Assembly: GCF_002093665.1 (NCBI RefSeq)
Contig: NZ_MRWE01000002.1
Span: 186,001-250,000 of the forward strand
From: Rouxiella badensis
GTDB lineage: Bacteria; Pseudomonadota; Gammaproteobacteria; Enterobacterales; Enterobacteriaceae
Length of the DNA: 64,000 nt
Direction: 5' to 3'
The position numbers were made by a program, and so were the translations under genes. The notes beneath the pieces are model-generated. The model was not told the DNA's origin and did not search any database. It saw only the letters and a program-made list of their open reading frames with translations. Each line of letters begins with the position of its first letter. Position 1 is the stretch's first letter. Positions 19,991 to 30,127 of this stretch are shown here, piece after piece.

Positions 19991-20689
19991 TTACTCCGCA
20001 GCCAGCGCTTTCAGCATGGCGTCAACCATCAGGGTTGACTGCTCGGCGGCGACCACCAGGAACTCTTCAAAGCTCAGGTGTGATTCGCTGTCGGCGACGT
20101 CGGAGATGGCGCGCACGACTACGAACGGTGTACCGAACAGGTGGCACACGTGGCCTACGGCAGCGGCTTCCATTTCTACGGCTGCCACGTTTGGGAAGGT
20201 ATTGCGAATGCGCGCCAGCGGTTCTGCGCCGTTGATGAAGGCATCGCCACTGCAAACCAGCCCGCGCACAGCGTTCAGTTTCAGACCGGTGAGGCATTCT
20301 TCGGCCAGTTTGATCAGTTTGGCATCAGCCACAAAAGACGGAGGGCAACCTGCCATCTGGCCCGGCTCGTAACCAAAAGCGGTGACGTCGGCGTCGTGAT
20401 AGCGAACCTCTTCGGAAACCACAATGTCGCCCACTTTCAGCGTCTTGGCGAGGCCACCGGCGGAACCCGTATTGATGACCACGTCGGGCTTGCAGTGTTC
20501 CAGCAGCAGGGTGGTCCCCATAGCTGCCGAGACCTTGCCAATGCCAGATTTCAGCAGCGCCACGTCTACGCCGTTCAGCTGTCCGGTATAGATTTCGCAG
20601 CCAGCACGTTGCAGGGTTTGACGGTTTTCGATTTTGTCGCGCAGAAGGGTAACTTCTTGTTCCATTGCGCCAATGATGCCTACTTTCAT
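19991..20689 (-). CDS. mtnN: 5'-methylthioadenosine/S-adenosylhomocysteine nucleosidase
   Basis: Cleaves adenine from MTA, SAH and 5'-deoxyadenosine, clearing by-products of methylation, polyamine, autoinducer-2 and radical-SAM reactions. It is 232 residues, the same length as E. coli Pfs/MtnN, with catalytic E12 (MEQEV), E174 in VEMEAAA and D197 in ISDVAD. It is divergent from dgt, with 177 bp between them. Confidence 0.98.
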   Translation of the reverse strand: MKVGIIGAMEQEVTLLRDKIENRQTLQRAGCEIYTGQLNGVDVALLKSGIGKVSAAMGTTLLLEHCKPDVVINTGSAGGLAKTLKVGDIVVSEEVRYHDADVTAFGYEPGQMAGCPPSFVADAKLIKLAEECLTGLKLNAVRGLVCSGDAFINGAEPLARIRNTFPNVAAVEMEAAAVGHVCHLFGTPFVVVRAISDVADSESHLSFEEFLVVAAEQSTLMVDAMLKALAAE

Positions 20690-20866
20690 AGTGAATACTC
20701 GCAGATGATAAAAATTTCCCCATCATCATTCAGATGCAGGGCATGTTGGACACGGCCTCGATGAATGCGGCATAGTCTATCATGGCTAAAGGCAAGAAAT
20801 AATGCGTTTACTGCCTGCAACAAGGCTCAGGATTAACGGAAGAAGTGACTGATAAGGTAGGAAATC

Positions 20867-22384
20867 ATGTCTGGGATCGATTTTAAAACGAAATTCAACT
20901 TCCAACGTCCTTTTAGTCCACCGATAGAAGCCGGTGATGAATACGATGTGATCCGCCAGTTTGAAAGCGATCGCGGACGGATCATCAACTCCGCCGCCAT
21001 TCGGCGTCTGCAGCAGAAGACTCAGGTTTTCCCGCTCGAGAAAAACGCCGCGGTGCGCAGTCGCCTGACGCACTCGATGGAGGTGCAGCAGGTGGGGCGA
21101 CACATCGCCAAAGAGGTGCTGCATCGTCTGCGTAAAGCGGGGCGTATCGAGAGCCTTGGCCTTACGGAGTCCACCGATCCCTTTGAAAGCGTGGTCGAAA
21201 TGGCCTGTCTGATGCACGATATCGGCAATCCGCCGTTCGGTCATTTTGGCGAATCCGCTATCAATAACTGGTTCGCGAAACGCATGGATACCGCCAGCAT
21301 CGAGAGCGGGGGGGCGGCGTTCGAAAGCTGCCGCCCCGGTTTTCTGTGCCTCGATGGGCAAGACGCCGAGCTGGACACCTTGCGTAAAAAGGTGCGCGTC
21401 GATCTCTGCCATTTTGACGGCAACGCGCAGGCTATCCGCCTGGTGTTTGCGCTGCTAAAACTCAATCTTACCTACAGCCAGAGCGCCTGCATCCTCAAGT
21501 ACACCCGGCCCGCCTATTGGTCGGGTAAACCTCTCGACGAATTCAGCTACCTGATGAAGAAACCTGGATTCTATCTTTCCGAAGAGCCGTTCATTCGCCG
21601 TCTGCGCGATGAGCTGGATCTCGGTGAATTTCATCGTTACCCACTGACCTACATCATGGAAGCGGCCGACGATATTTCCTACTGTATCGCTGACCTTGAG
21701 GACGCCGTCGAGAAGGATATCTTCACCGTCGAGCAGCTTTATCAGCACCTTAAGCGCGAGTGGAAAGACCAACAGCCGGGCGATCTGTTCGAAAGCGTGG
21801 TCGATACCGCCTATCAGAAAATGGATCGCGCCAAAACGTTCCGCAATCCGGTGGATTACTTCTTTATGGAGCTGCGGGTGCAGACGGTGAAGCAGTTGGT
21901 CCCGCATGCTGCGAAGCGATTTATAAGTAATTTATCGTCAATATATTCAGGAACCTTCAATCAGGCTTTACTTGAAGATGACAGCCAGTCTAACCGGCTG
22001 CTGGAAATATATAAAAGCGTGGCGCGTAAGCATGTTTTCAACCACTATGAAGTGGAGGAACTTGAGTTGCAGGGTTATCGAGTCATTAGCGGGCTATTGG
22101 ATATTTACAGTCCGCTGCTGGATATGCCGTTGGCCGAGTTTACCCAACTGGTGGAAGAGGACACGCATCGCGACTATCTTATTGAAACTAGGCTGTTTCA
22201 TAAGCTTTCTTCCAAGCATCGTCTGGCCTACAGCGAAGCCATCGCGAAATTAGCCGACGCCTCCGAGGCGCAGCGACAGGTGAGCGAATATTATTTCCGC
22301 GCGCGAATGATCCAAGATTATATCAGCGGCATGACGGACCTCTACGCCTACGATGAATATCGCCGACTGATGGCAGCCGAATAA
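20867..22384 (+). CDS. dgt: deoxyguanosinetriphosphate triphosphohydrolase
   Basis: HD-superfamily hexameric enzyme that splits dGTP to deoxyguanosine and triphosphate. It is 505 residues. The metal-binding HD motif is visible in [14 protein letters not shown] near residue 115, with an upstream His in [14 protein letters not shown]-like sequence. The start at 20867 has an AGGAAAT site. Order mtnN/dgt/degP follows E. coli. Confidence 0.96.
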   Translation: MSGIDFKTKFNFQRPFSPPIEAGDEYDVIRQFESDRGRIINSAAIRRLQQKTQVFPLEKNAAVRSRLTHSMEVQQVGRHIAKEVLHRLRKAGRIESLGLTESTDPFESVVEMACLMHDIGNPPFGHFGESAINNWFAKRMDTASIESGGAAFESCRPGFLCLDGQDAELDTLRKKVRVDLCHFDGNAQAIRLVFALLKLNLTYSQSACILKYTRPAYWSGKPLDEFSYLMKKPGFYLSEEPFIRRLRDELDLGEFHRYPLTYIMEAADDISYCIADLEDAVEKDIFTVEQLYQHLKREWKDQQPGDLFESVVDTAYQKMDRAKTFRNPVDYFFMELRVQTVKQLVPHAAKRFISNLSSIYSGTFNQALLEDDSQSNRLLEIYKSVARKHVFNHYEVEELELQGYRVISGLLDIYSPLLDMPLAEFTQLVEEDTHRDYLIETRLFHKLSSKHRLAYSEAIAKLADASEAQRQVSEYYFRARMIQDYISGMTDLYAYDEYRRLMAAE

Positions 22385-22499
22385 TTCGCGGGGATATTAG
22401 CCGATTTAAGTGAAATTATTTCGAGCAATCCCTTGGTTAAAAAGTAGGCTTTTGTAAATATCGACAATATTTTTTTACTATTGTCAGATCGACGAAGAT

Positions 22500-22526
22500 G
22501 AACTTCGGGTTATTAATAAAATCTCA
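22500..22526 (+). promoter_or_regulatory. sigma-E promoter of degP
   Basis: GAACTT at 22500-22505, a 16-bp spacer, and TCTCA at 22522-22526 match the extracytoplasmic-stress sigma-E consensus (GAACTT, TCTGA). The placement, 67 bp before the degP start, is like that of the mapped E. coli degP promoter. Confidence 0.82.
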
Positions 22527-22592
22527 GTAACGACTACCTGGCAAAGTGGCAAAGACTTGTCGCCACCATATAAATTAAAGAGATTTCTTCTG

Positions 22593-24053
22593 ATGAAAAA
22601 AACTACTCTATTCTTGAGCGCTCTGGCGTTAAGTGTTGGTATGGCTGTAGCGCCTGTTTCATCGGCATTGGCTGCAGAGACGGCTTCTTCCAGCACCACT
22701 CAGGTTCCTAGCCTGGCACCGATGTTGGAAAAAGTGATGCCTTCGGTTGTCAGCATCAACATCGACGGTAGTGCACCGGTAAAAACTCCTCGCATGGGAC
22801 AACAGTTTCAGCAGTTCTTTGGTGAGAATTCACCGCTTTGCCAGGATGGTTCACCCTTCCAGGGTTCACCTGTCTGCCAGCAGGGCGGTGCAGGTGGCGA
22901 TGACGGCAGCGACGACGGCCAGCAGCAAGCCCCTGAAAAACAGGCCTTCCAGGCGCTGGGTTCTGGCGTAATCATTGACGCGGCTAAAGGCTATGTGGTG
23001 ACCAATAACCACGTAGTGGATAACGCCAACAAAATCACCGTTGTGCTTAACGATGGCCGTCGCTACAACGCGAAGGTGATCGGTAAGGATCCGCAGTCTG
23101 ACATCGCGGTTATCCAGCTGATCGACGCTAAAAATCTGACGGCGATTAAATTTGCCGACTCCGAGCAGCTGCGCGTGGGTGACTACACCGTAGCCATCGG
23201 TAACCCTTACGGTCTGGGCGAAACCGCGACCTCGGGGATTGTTTCCGCGCTGGGCCGCAGTGGCCTGAACATCGAGAACTACGAGAACTTCATTCAGACT
23301 GACGCCGCAATTAACCGCGGTAACTCCGGTGGCGCGCTGGTGAACCTGAACGGTGAACTGATCGGGATGAACACCGCTATTCTGGCACCGGACGGTGGCA
23401 ACATCGGTATCGGTTTTGCTATTCCAAGCAACATGGTGCAAAACCTGGCGAAACAGATGATTCAGTACGGTCAGGTTAAACGCGCCGAGCTGGGCATCAT
23501 GGGTACCGAGCTGAACCCTGAACTGGCGAAAGCCATGAAAGTTGACGCCGATCGCGGGGCCTTTATCAGTCAGGTTCTGCCGAAGTCTGCTGCCGAGAAA
23601 GCCGGCATCAAGGCGGGCGACGTGATTGTCAGCATGAACGGCAAGCCTATTAGAAGCTTTGCTTCGTTCCGTGCTGATGTCGGCACCATGGCGGTTGGGA
23701 GCAAAATTACCATCGGCCTGCTGCGCGACGGCAAACCGCTTAACGTTGACGTCACTCTGCAACAGAGCTCTCAGCCTGCACAGGTTGCTTCAGCCACGGT
23801 TTACACCGGTATTGAAGGTGCTGAACTGAGCAACAGCGACGTTAACGGCCAGAAAGGCGTTAAAGTGGATAACGTGAAACCGGGTTCCACCGCGGCACGT
23901 GTCGGATTGAAAAAAGGCGATATTATCCACGGCGTTAACCAGCAACAGGTCAATAATCTGGGCGATTTGCGCAAAATTCTGGACAGTAAACCGGGTGTAC
24001 TGGCGCTGGATATTCAGCGCGGCGACAGCCAGATTTATCTGCTGGCACAATAA
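22593..24053 (+). CDS. degP: periplasmic serine protease and chaperone DegP (HtrA)
   Basis: Degrades or refolds misfolded envelope proteins. It is 486 residues: a signal peptide cleaved near A27; protease domain with triad H140 (TNNHVVD), D170 (QSDIAVI) and S245 (GNSGGA); then two PDZ domains. The LA loop keeps two cysteines (SPLCQDG and SPVCQQG) and has a Gly/Asp/Gln-rich stretch. The start at 22593 has an AAAGAG site and gives the proper leader. It is preceded by a sigma-E promoter and followed by a hairpin terminator. Confidence 0.97.
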   Translation: MKKTTLFLSALALSVGMAVAPVSSALAAETASSSTTQVPSLAPMLEKVMPSVVSINIDGSAPVKTPRMGQQFQQFFGENSPLCQDGSPFQGSPVCQQGGAGGDDGSDDGQQQAPEKQAFQALGSGVIIDAAKGYVVTNNHVVDNANKITVVLNDGRRYNAKVIGKDPQSDIAVIQLIDAKNLTAIKFADSEQLRVGDYTVAIGNPYGLGETATSGIVSALGRSGLNIENYENFIQTDAAINRGNSGGALVNLNGELIGMNTAILAPDGGNIGIGFAIPSNMVQNLAKQMIQYGQVKRAELGIMGTELNPELAKAMKVDADRGAFISQVLPKSAAEKAGIKAGDVIVSMNGKPIRSFASFRADVGTMAVGSKITIGLLRDGKPLNVDVTLQQSSQPAQVASATVYTGIEGAELSNSDVNGQKGVKVDNVKPGSTAARVGLKKGDIIHGVNQQQVNNLGDLRKILDSKPGVLALDIQRGDSQIYLLAQ

Positions 24054-24105
24054 GCGTTGGCGCATCGCGCGCCAGCTTGACCTCGCGTCGACAGTGAAGA
24101 AAAAG

Positions 24106-24133
24106 CAGGCAGACTTCGGTCTGCCTTTTCTTT
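24106..24133 (+). terminator. rho-independent terminator after degP
   Basis: Eight-bp stem AGGCAGAC (24107-24114) with GTCTGCCT (24119-24126), a TTCG tetraloop, followed by TTTCTTT. Confidence 0.88.
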
Positions 24134-24184
24134 ATCCCCGCAAACTGTGATGTCACTCCCAACTCTGAACGGATCCCCGGCGCT

Positions 24185-24200
24185 TTGTGCGTTTGCACAA
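24185..24200. promoter_or_regulatory. candidate CdaR operator upstream of cdaR
   Basis: A perfect 16-bp palindrome, TTGTGC-GTTT-GCACAA, sits 65 bp before the cdaR start. Related copies precede gudP, garD and garL, which suggests autoregulation by CdaR. The protein-DNA link is inferred from co-location only. Confidence 0.6.
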
Positions 24201-24265
24201 TGTATGACGCCGCTCGACTGCGTATTCTGATTAAAATAATTAAAACGAACAGGAGCAGCAGGAAG

Positions 24266-25423
24266 ATGGCGGCCTATCACTTTGATTCCAAGCTGGCGCA
24301 GCAGATAGTCGCCCGCACGATGCAGATTATCGACAGCAACGTCAACGTTATGGACGCCAGAGGGAAAATCATCGGCAGCGGCGACGAGCAGCGTCTGGGG
24401 GAATTGCATGAGGGGGCGCTGCTGTGCATTTCACAGGAACGTGTGGTGGATATTGATGAAGGTGTCGCCCGGCATCTGCACGGCGTCAGACCGGGGATCA
24501 ATCTGCCAATGCGCATCGACGGGCAGATAGTGGGCGTCATCGGGCTGACAGGCAACCCTACGCAGCTGAGGCAGTACGGCGAACTGGTGTGTATGACCGC
24601 CGAGATGATGCTGGAGCAGGCGCGCTTGCTGCACATGTTGGCGCAAGACAGCCGACTGCGTGAGGAGCTGGTGCTCAACCTCATTCGCATGGATGAGCTC
24701 TCTCCGGCGCTGATGGAGTGGGCGCAACGGCTGGGGATTGATATTCACAAGCCGCGCGTGGTGGCGGTCGTTGAGGTCGACAGCGGCCAGCTCGGCGTAG
24801 ACAGCGCGATGGCCGAACTTCAGCAGCTCCAGCAGCTGTTAACCACGCCCGAACGCGACAACCTGATTGCCATCGTCTCGCTGACAGAAATGGTGGTACT
24901 CAAGCCTGCTCTTAACAGCTATGACCGATGGGACCCCGAGTCGCATCGCCAGCGGGTGGAGCATTTGATGTCGCGAATGACCGAGAACGGTCGGCTGCGG
25001 ATCCGAATCTCACTGGGCAACTTTTTCACCGGACCGGGCAGCATCGCGCGCTCTTATCGCACCGCGAAAACCACCATGGCCGTCGGCAAGCAGCGTATGC
25101 CCGATAAGCGCAGCTACTTCTATCAGGATCTCATTCTTCCGGTTCTGCTCGACAGTCTGCGCGGCGGCTGGCAGGCCGATGAGCTGGTACGTCCGTTGGC
25201 GCGCCTGAAAGCGACCGATACCAACGGACTGCTTCGCCGTACCCTGGCGGCGTGGTTCACCCACAACGTGCAGCCTACGGCCACCTCGAAGGCGTTATAC
25301 ATTCACCGTAACACCCTGGAGTATCGGCTTAATCGCATCTCGGAACTGACGGGGCTGGATCTGGGCAACTTCGACGATCGTCTTCTGCTGTATGTCGCCC
25401 TGCAACTCGACGAAGAGCACTGA
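24266..25423 (+). CDS. cdaR: sugar diacid regulator CdaR
   Basis: Transcriptional activator of glucarate and galactarate catabolism, responding to the diacids or glycerate. It is 385 residues, exactly the E. coli length. The N-terminal sugar-diacid recognition domain starts MAAYHFDSKLAQQIV, and a C-terminal PucR-type helix-turn-helix covers about the last 60 residues (ALYIHRNTLEYRLNRI). The start at 24266 has AGGAAG; the frame upstream to 24185 covers the palindrome and is not family-like. In E. coli its targets lie elsewhere; here they follow directly. Confidence 0.97.
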   Translation: MAAYHFDSKLAQQIVARTMQIIDSNVNVMDARGKIIGSGDEQRLGELHEGALLCISQERVVDIDEGVARHLHGVRPGINLPMRIDGQIVGVIGLTGNPTQLRQYGELVCMTAEMMLEQARLLHMLAQDSRLREELVLNLIRMDELSPALMEWAQRLGIDIHKPRVVAVVEVDSGQLGVDSAMAELQQLQQLLTTPERDNLIAIVSLTEMVVLKPALNSYDRWDPESHRQRVEHLMSRMTENGRLRIRISLGNFFTGPGSIARSYRTAKTTMAVGKQRMPDKRSYFYQDLILPVLLDSLRGGWQADELVRPLARLKATDTNGLLRRTLAAWFTHNVQPTATSKALYIHRNTLEYRLNRISELTGLDLGNFDDRLLLYVALQLDEEH

Positions 25424-25539
25424 TCGAAAACTCATAAACAGCGTCTCATCAACAAGGTATTTATTATAAGGATCCTCGCAGCGACGAGGAGTATTAATAA
25501 ATAATGGCAGTCTGAGCCTTGGCTGCGGGAATTTAATAA

Positions 25540-25555
25540 TGTGATATTAATCACA
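25540..25555. promoter_or_regulatory. CRP site upstream of gudP
   Basis: TGTGA-TATTAA-TCACA has both consensus CRP half-sites at the correct six-base spacing. It supports cAMP-CRP control of the glucarate genes, as expected for a secondary carbon source. Confidence 0.78.
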
Positions 25556-25643
25556 ATTGAATTTCTTCGCCGTTTAGCCTTATTTTCCTATAACCCACCG
25601 ACTTTTCGACCCACTATTTTTTCGTGACATAACTCGCAGCCGA

Positions 25644-25659
25644 TTGTGCAGTTGCAGCA
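25644..25659. promoter_or_regulatory. candidate CdaR operator upstream of gudP
   Basis: TTGTGC-AGTT-GCAGCA: the left arm is identical to the cdaR site and the right arm keeps four of six bases. It lies between the CRP site and the TATACT hexamer. Confidence 0.5.
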
Positions 25660-25885
25660 ATTTAATTCACCTGACCGCTTTAAGCTTGGCGATTTGCCTA
25701 GTGAGGCGCGTAAACCTTGCCCCTATACTGATTATCTCAGTCATTGTTCGATAATGAACTTTCTAATAAGAATGACGTTTTCATTAATTACATGACGCCT
25801 TGTTCAGTATGAGTTTTATTCTGACACCCTGCATTTTTTCTTCATCAGAATAAGCTTTGCATCCTCCCTCTCTTTGGAGAACACC

Positions 25886-27235
25886 ATGGTGACTTTCAGC
25901 TCGGCGGAGAGTATGACCAAAAACAGAACTAACGCTCGCTACTGGATAGTGGTGATGTTGTTTATTGTGACATCATTCAATTATGGCGATCGAGCAACGC
26001 TTTCTATTGCCGGTTCGGCGATGGCGAAAGATATTGGGCTCGATTCGGTAGGAATGGGTTATATCTTTTCTGCATTTTCCTGGGCCTATGTAATTGGACA
26101 GATTCCCGGCGGCTGGCTGCTGGATAAGTTTGGATCTAAAAAGGTTTATTTCTACAGCATCTTTATCTGGTCGTTATTTACCCTGTTGCAAGGGTTTGTC
26201 GATATCTTCCACGGTTTTGGCATCGTCGTCGCACTGTTTGCACTGCGTTTTCTGGTCGGTCTGGCCGAGTCTCCGTCTTTCCCGGGCAATAGCCGCATTG
26301 TTGCTGCCTGGTTCCCGGCACAGGAGCGCGGCACCGCCGTGTCTATTTTCAACTCCGCCCAATACTTCGCGACGGTTATTTTCGCCCCGATCATGGGGTG
26401 GCTCACCTCTGAAGTCGGCTGGTCGCACGTGTTTTTCTTCATGGGCGGCCTGGGGATCGTGCTGAGCTTTATCTGGCTGAAGGTCATTTACGATCCTAAA
26501 GATCATCCCAGGGCTAATCAGGCCGAGCTGGATTATATCGAGGCCGGTGGGGGACTGATCAATATGGATCATAAGGAAAACAAGGGCGGAAAGGTCATCG
26601 GTAAAGGCAGTAAAACCCAACAGATCAAGCAGCTGCTTTCCTCACGCATGATGATCGGCATTTACCTCGGGCAGTACTGCATTAATGCGCTGACCTACTT
26701 TTTCATTACCTGGTTTCCTATTTATCTGGTGCAGGAAAAAGGGATGTCGATCCTCAAGGCCGGGATGGTGGCCTCGATTCCGGCGATTATGGGATTCCTC
26801 GGCGGTATTCTCGGCGGCATTATTTCGGATTACCTGATGCGCCGCACCCAATCACTCACCTTTGCCCGCAAGTTCCCCATCGTGCTCGGTATGCTGCTCT
26901 CTATGTCGATGATCGTTTGCAACTATGTCTCAACAGAATGGGTGGTGGTTGCCGTCATGGCCGCGGCATTCTTCGGGAAAGGCATTGGGGCTTTGGGCTG
27001 GGCGGTGCTAGCCGATACCGCACCGAAAGAAATCAGCGGCCTCAGCGGCGGTTTATTCAACATGTGCGGCAACATCTCCGGCATCGTGACGCCGATTGCC
27101 ATCGGTTACATCATCGCGGCGACCGGCTCGTTCAATGGCGCATTGGTTTATGTGGCGCTCCACGCGCTGGTGGCGGTGGTCAGCTTCCTGTTCATCGTGC
27201 AAAAAATCGAACGTATCGAACTCAAGGCTTACTGA
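25886..27235 (+). CDS. gudP: glucarate/galactarate MFS transporter
   Basis: Proton-coupled uptake of D-glucarate and probably galactarate; anion:cation symporter branch of the major facilitator superfamily. It is 449 residues with 12 predicted membrane segments. The N-terminal block RTNARYWIVVMLFIVTSF and FNYGDRATLSIAG are almost identical to E. coli GudP. The start at 25886 has a GGAG site; a TTG at 25876 in the same reading direction is less likely. No garP-like second transporter occurs in the window, so GudP may serve both diacids. Confidence 0.96.
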   Translation: MVTFSSAESMTKNRTNARYWIVVMLFIVTSFNYGDRATLSIAGSAMAKDIGLDSVGMGYIFSAFSWAYVIGQIPGGWLLDKFGSKKVYFYSIFIWSLFTLLQGFVDIFHGFGIVVALFALRFLVGLAESPSFPGNSRIVAAWFPAQERGTAVSIFNSAQYFATVIFAPIMGWLTSEVGWSHVFFFMGGLGIVLSFIWLKVIYDPKDHPRANQAELDYIEAGGGLINMDHKENKGGKVIGKGSKTQQIKQLLSSRMMIGIYLGQYCINALTYFFITWFPIYLVQEKGMSILKAGMVASIPAIMGFLGGILGGIISDYLMRRTQSLTFARKFPIVLGMLLSMSMIVCNYVSTEWVVVAVMAAAFFGKGIGALGWAVLADTAPKEISGLSGGLFNMCGNISGIVTPIAIGYIIAATGSFNGALVYVALHALVAVVSFLFIVQKIERIELKAY

Positions 27236-27284
27236 GATTGACGGATTTCATTTTTAACGTGCCGACTTAACGCGGAAGGAAATC

Positions 27285-28625
27285 ATGATGAGTACACAAA
27301 GTTCACCCATTATTACCGACATGCAGGTCATTCCGGTCGCCGGTCATGACAGCATGCTGTTGAATATTGGAGGTGCGCACGGTGCCTTTTTCACCCGTAA
27401 TATCGTTATCCTGAAAGACAGTGCGGGCAACACCGGAGTGGGGGAAGCCCCCGGTGGCGAAGTCATTTATAACACCCTGATGGATGCGGTGGCACAGGTT
27501 AAGGGCAAGGAGCTGGCGCGCATGAACAGCCTGGTTCATGCGATCCACGTCGGCAATCAGTCCTCGGATTTTGACTCCTTCGGCAAAGGGGCCTGGACCT
27601 TTGAGCTTCGCGTGAATGCCGTGGCGGCACTCGAGGCGGCATTGCTTGATCTGATGGGCCAGTTCCTCGGCGTGCCGGTGGTTGAACTGCTCGGGCCTGG
27701 CAAACAGCGCGATGAAGTGACCGTACTGGGCTATCTGTTTTACGTCGGCGATCGCGAGAAAACCGACCTGCCTTATCAGGGCGGTGAAGGACCGAAGGAC
27801 GCCTGGTATCACCTGCGTCATCAAAAGGCGATGGACAGTGCGGCGATTGTCCGTCTCGGCGAGGCGGCGCAGGCGCGCTACGGTTTCAAAGACTTCAAAC
27901 TCAAGGGCGGCGTACTGCGGGGTGAACAGGAGATAGAGGCGGTTACCGAACTGCATAAACGTTTCCCGGATGCGCGGATTACCGTCGATCCGAACGGCGC
28001 CTGGCTGCTCGATGAGGCCATTAGTCTGTGTAAAAACATGCGGGGGATTCTGACTTACGCCGAGGATCCGTGCGGTGCGGAGCAAGGTTTCTCCGGGCGT
28101 GAGGTGATGGCAGAGTTTCGTCGTGCAACCGGACTGCCGGTGGCGACCAATATGATAGCCACCAACTGGCGCGAGATGCAGCACGCGGTGATGCTGCAAT
28201 CCGTCGATATTCCATTAGCCGATCCCCATTTCTGGACCATGCAGGGTGCGGTTCGCGTGGCACAACTTTGCAACGACTGGGGCCTGACCTGGGGCTGCCA
28301 TTCTAATAATCATTTCGATATCTCGCTGGCAATGTTCACCCACGTCGGGGCCGCTGCACCCGGTAAACCGACGGCAATCGACACCCACTGGATTTGGCAG
28401 GAAGGTAACCAGCGACTGACCAAAGAGCCGTTACAAATCGTTAACGGCAAAATCAAAGTGCCCGAAAAACCGGGACTCGGCGTCGAAATAGACATGGATA
28501 GAATCCATCAGGCCCATGATTTACATAAAAAACTGCCGAGCGGTGCACGTAACGATGCGGCCTCAATGCAGTACCTCGTTCCCGACTGGAAATTCGACCG
28601 TAAACGCCCGGCGTTTGGTCGTTAA
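27285..28625 (+). CDS. gudX: glucarate dehydratase-related protein
   Basis: Enolase-superfamily paralogue of GudD. It is 446 residues (start at 27285, or 27288 as the second ATG, behind AAGGA). It keeps KLKGG (catalytic Lys), DPNGAW, GAEQGF, PLADPHF and HSNNHFD, so the metal and general-base residues are in place. It has MIATNW where GudD has MIATDW, and GCHSNN where GudD has GSHSNN. E. coli GudX is a weakly active relative; whether this one works on glucarate, idarate or another diacid cannot be told. It lies between gudP and gudD in one operon. Confidence 0.93.
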   Translation: MMSTQSSPIITDMQVIPVAGHDSMLLNIGGAHGAFFTRNIVILKDSAGNTGVGEAPGGEVIYNTLMDAVAQVKGKELARMNSLVHAIHVGNQSSDFDSFGKGAWTFELRVNAVAALEAALLDLMGQFLGVPVVELLGPGKQRDEVTVLGYLFYVGDREKTDLPYQGGEGPKDAWYHLRHQKAMDSAAIVRLGEAAQARYGFKDFKLKGGVLRGEQEIEAVTELHKRFPDARITVDPNGAWLLDEAISLCKNMRGILTYAEDPCGAEQGFSGREVMAEFRRATGLPVATNMIATNWREMQHAVMLQSVDIPLADPHFWTMQGAVRVAQLCNDWGLTWGCHSNNHFDISLAMFTHVGAAAPGKPTAIDTHWIWQEGNQRLTKEPLQIVNGKIKVPEKPGLGVEIDMDRIHQAHDLHKKLPSGARNDAASMQYLVPDWKFDRKRPAFGR

Positions 28626-28637
28626 ATAGGAGCCGTT

Positions 28638-29966
28638 ATGTCTTCACCTAAAATCGTTTCGATGCAGGTCGTACCCGTTGCCGGACACGACAGTATGTTG
28701 CTCAACCTAAGCGGCGCCCATTCGCCGTTCTTCACGCGTAATATTTTGATTCTAAAAGATAACGACGGTCACACTGGCGTTGGCGAAGTGCCCGGTGGGG
28801 AGAAGATTCGCCAGACGCTGGCGGATGCAGAACCGCTGGTGGTCGGCAAAACGCTGGGGGAATACAAGAATGTGATGAACGCGGTGCGCCGTGAGTTTGC
28901 TGACCGTGATGCTTCCGGACGTGGCCTGCAAACCTTCGACCTGCGTACTACGATTCACGTGGTGACGGCGATTGAAGCCGCGATGCTTGACCTGCTCGGC
29001 CAGCACCTTGGCGTTACCGTCGCCTCGCTGCTGGGAGACGGACAGCAGCGCGATTCCGTCGAAATACTGGGCTATCTGTTCTACGTCGGCAATCCGGATA
29101 AAACGTCGTTGCCGTATCAGCGCGAAAAAGATCAGCGCAACGACTGGTATCGTCTGCGTCACGAGGAGGCGTTAACGCCTGAAAGCGTGGTACGTCTGGC
29201 CGAGGCGGCCTATGAGCAATACGGTTTTAACGATTTCAAACTCAAGGGAGGCGTCCTTAGAGGCAGCGAAGAGGCCGAGGCGGTGACTGCGCTGGCACAG
29301 CGCTTTCCGCAGGCGCGCATTACGCTGGATCCCAACGGGGCCTGGTCTCTTGATGAGGCGATCGGCCTGGGCAAACAGCTGCGTAATGTGCTGGCTTACG
29401 CCGAGGATCCTTGTGGTGCAGAACAGGGCTTTTCGGGCCGTGAGATCATGGCCGAATTCCGTCAGGCAACCGGACTGCCTACCGCGACCAATATGATAGC
29501 CACCGACTGGCGGCAGATGGGGCATACCATTCAGCTCAAATCGGTCGATATCCCGCTGGCGGATCCTCATTTCTGGACCCTGCAGGGATCGGTTCGCGTA
29601 GCGCAGATGTGCCACGAGTGGGGGCTGACGTGGGGATCGCACTCCAATAATCACTTTGATATTTCGCTGGCGATGTTTACGCACGTGGCCGCCGCGGCAC
29701 CGGGCAAAATAACCGCTATTGATACGCATTGGATCTGGCAGGAAGGCAATCAGAGCCTGACCAAAGAGCCGTTGCAGATTAAGGGCGGCAGGGTGAAAGT
29801 GCCGGAACGCGCGGGGCTGGGCGTTGAGATTGATGCCGATCGACTGATGAAGGCGCACGAGCTTTATAAAAACATGGGCTTGGGCGCGCGGGATGACGCG
29901 GTGGGCATGCAATTCTTGGTGCCAAACTGGACGTTTGATCCTAAAAAGCCCTGCCTGGTGCGTTAA
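28638..29966 (+). CDS. gudD: D-glucarate dehydratase
   Basis: Dehydrates D-glucarate (and L-idarate) to 5-keto-4-deoxy-D-glucarate. It is 442 residues with the enolase-superfamily sites: KLKGG, metal ligands in LDPNGAW, GAEQGF and ATNMIATDW, the Asp of PLADPHF and the catalytic His of SHSNNHFD. It begins 12 bp after gudX with an AGGAG site, third gene of gudPXD. Its product feeds GarL encoded at 32065. Confidence 0.97.
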   Translation: MSSPKIVSMQVVPVAGHDSMLLNLSGAHSPFFTRNILILKDNDGHTGVGEVPGGEKIRQTLADAEPLVVGKTLGEYKNVMNAVRREFADRDASGRGLQTFDLRTTIHVVTAIEAAMLDLLGQHLGVTVASLLGDGQQRDSVEILGYLFYVGNPDKTSLPYQREKDQRNDWYRLRHEEALTPESVVRLAEAAYEQYGFNDFKLKGGVLRGSEEAEAVTALAQRFPQARITLDPNGAWSLDEAIGLGKQLRNVLAYAEDPCGAEQGFSGREIMAEFRQATGLPTATNMIATDWRQMGHTIQLKSVDIPLADPHFWTLQGSVRVAQMCHEWGLTWGSHSNNHFDISLAMFTHVAAAAPGKITAIDTHWIWQEGNQSLTKEPLQIKGGRVKVPERAGLGVEIDADRLMKAHELYKNMGLGARDDAVGMQFLVPNWTFDPKKPCLVR

Positions 29967-30027
29967 GGGCGCCGCGCTAGACTCTGCGCGCGCATCCTGG
30001 AAGGTCAAGGTCTAAAGCACGCGGCTT

Positions 30028-30049
30028 CTGGGCGGTCTAGGCCGCCCAG
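30028..30049. repeat. palindrome between convergent gudD and garD
   Basis: Eight-bp GC-rich stem CTGGGCGG/CCGCCCAG with a TCTAGG loop, 62 bp after gudD and 79 bp before the garD stop. No T run on either side, so it is not a classical terminator. A small AT-rich palindrome CGATTT-ATAA-AAATCG follows at 30106-30121. It may stop convergent transcription by RNA structure. Confidence 0.55.
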
Positions 30050-30127
30050 TGAGCGAAGCGCATGTTTTTTAACTTGAAGCGTTTAAAGCGCTTAAAAAGA
30101 TGACTCGATTTATAAAAATCGTCGTCA

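Larger units (their letters stand above)
25424..25885 (+). promoter_or_regulatory. cdaR-gudP intergenic control region
   Basis: This 462-bp gap holds no convincing gene. It has a 6-bp hairpin (TCCTCG/CGAGGA, 25473-25490, no T run), a perfect-arm CRP site at 25540-25555, a CdaR-like site at 25644-25659, and a TATACT -10-like hexamer at 25724-25729. The gudP leader would then be about 150 nt long. The rest is AT-rich with no further recognisable signal. Confidence 0.6.

Noticed and set aside
22441-22480. CpxR box upstream of degP
   Set aside because: One GTAAA is present at 22454, but no second GTAAA follows at the required five-base spacing.
22866-23762. 298-codon open frame antisense to degP
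   Set aside because: It mirrors the degP codon structure and shows no family features.
27303-28199. 298-codon open frame antisense to gudX, and a similar one at 29172-30008 antisense to gudD
   Set aside because: The two resemble each other only because gudX and gudD are paralogues; neither has a start site or known domain.
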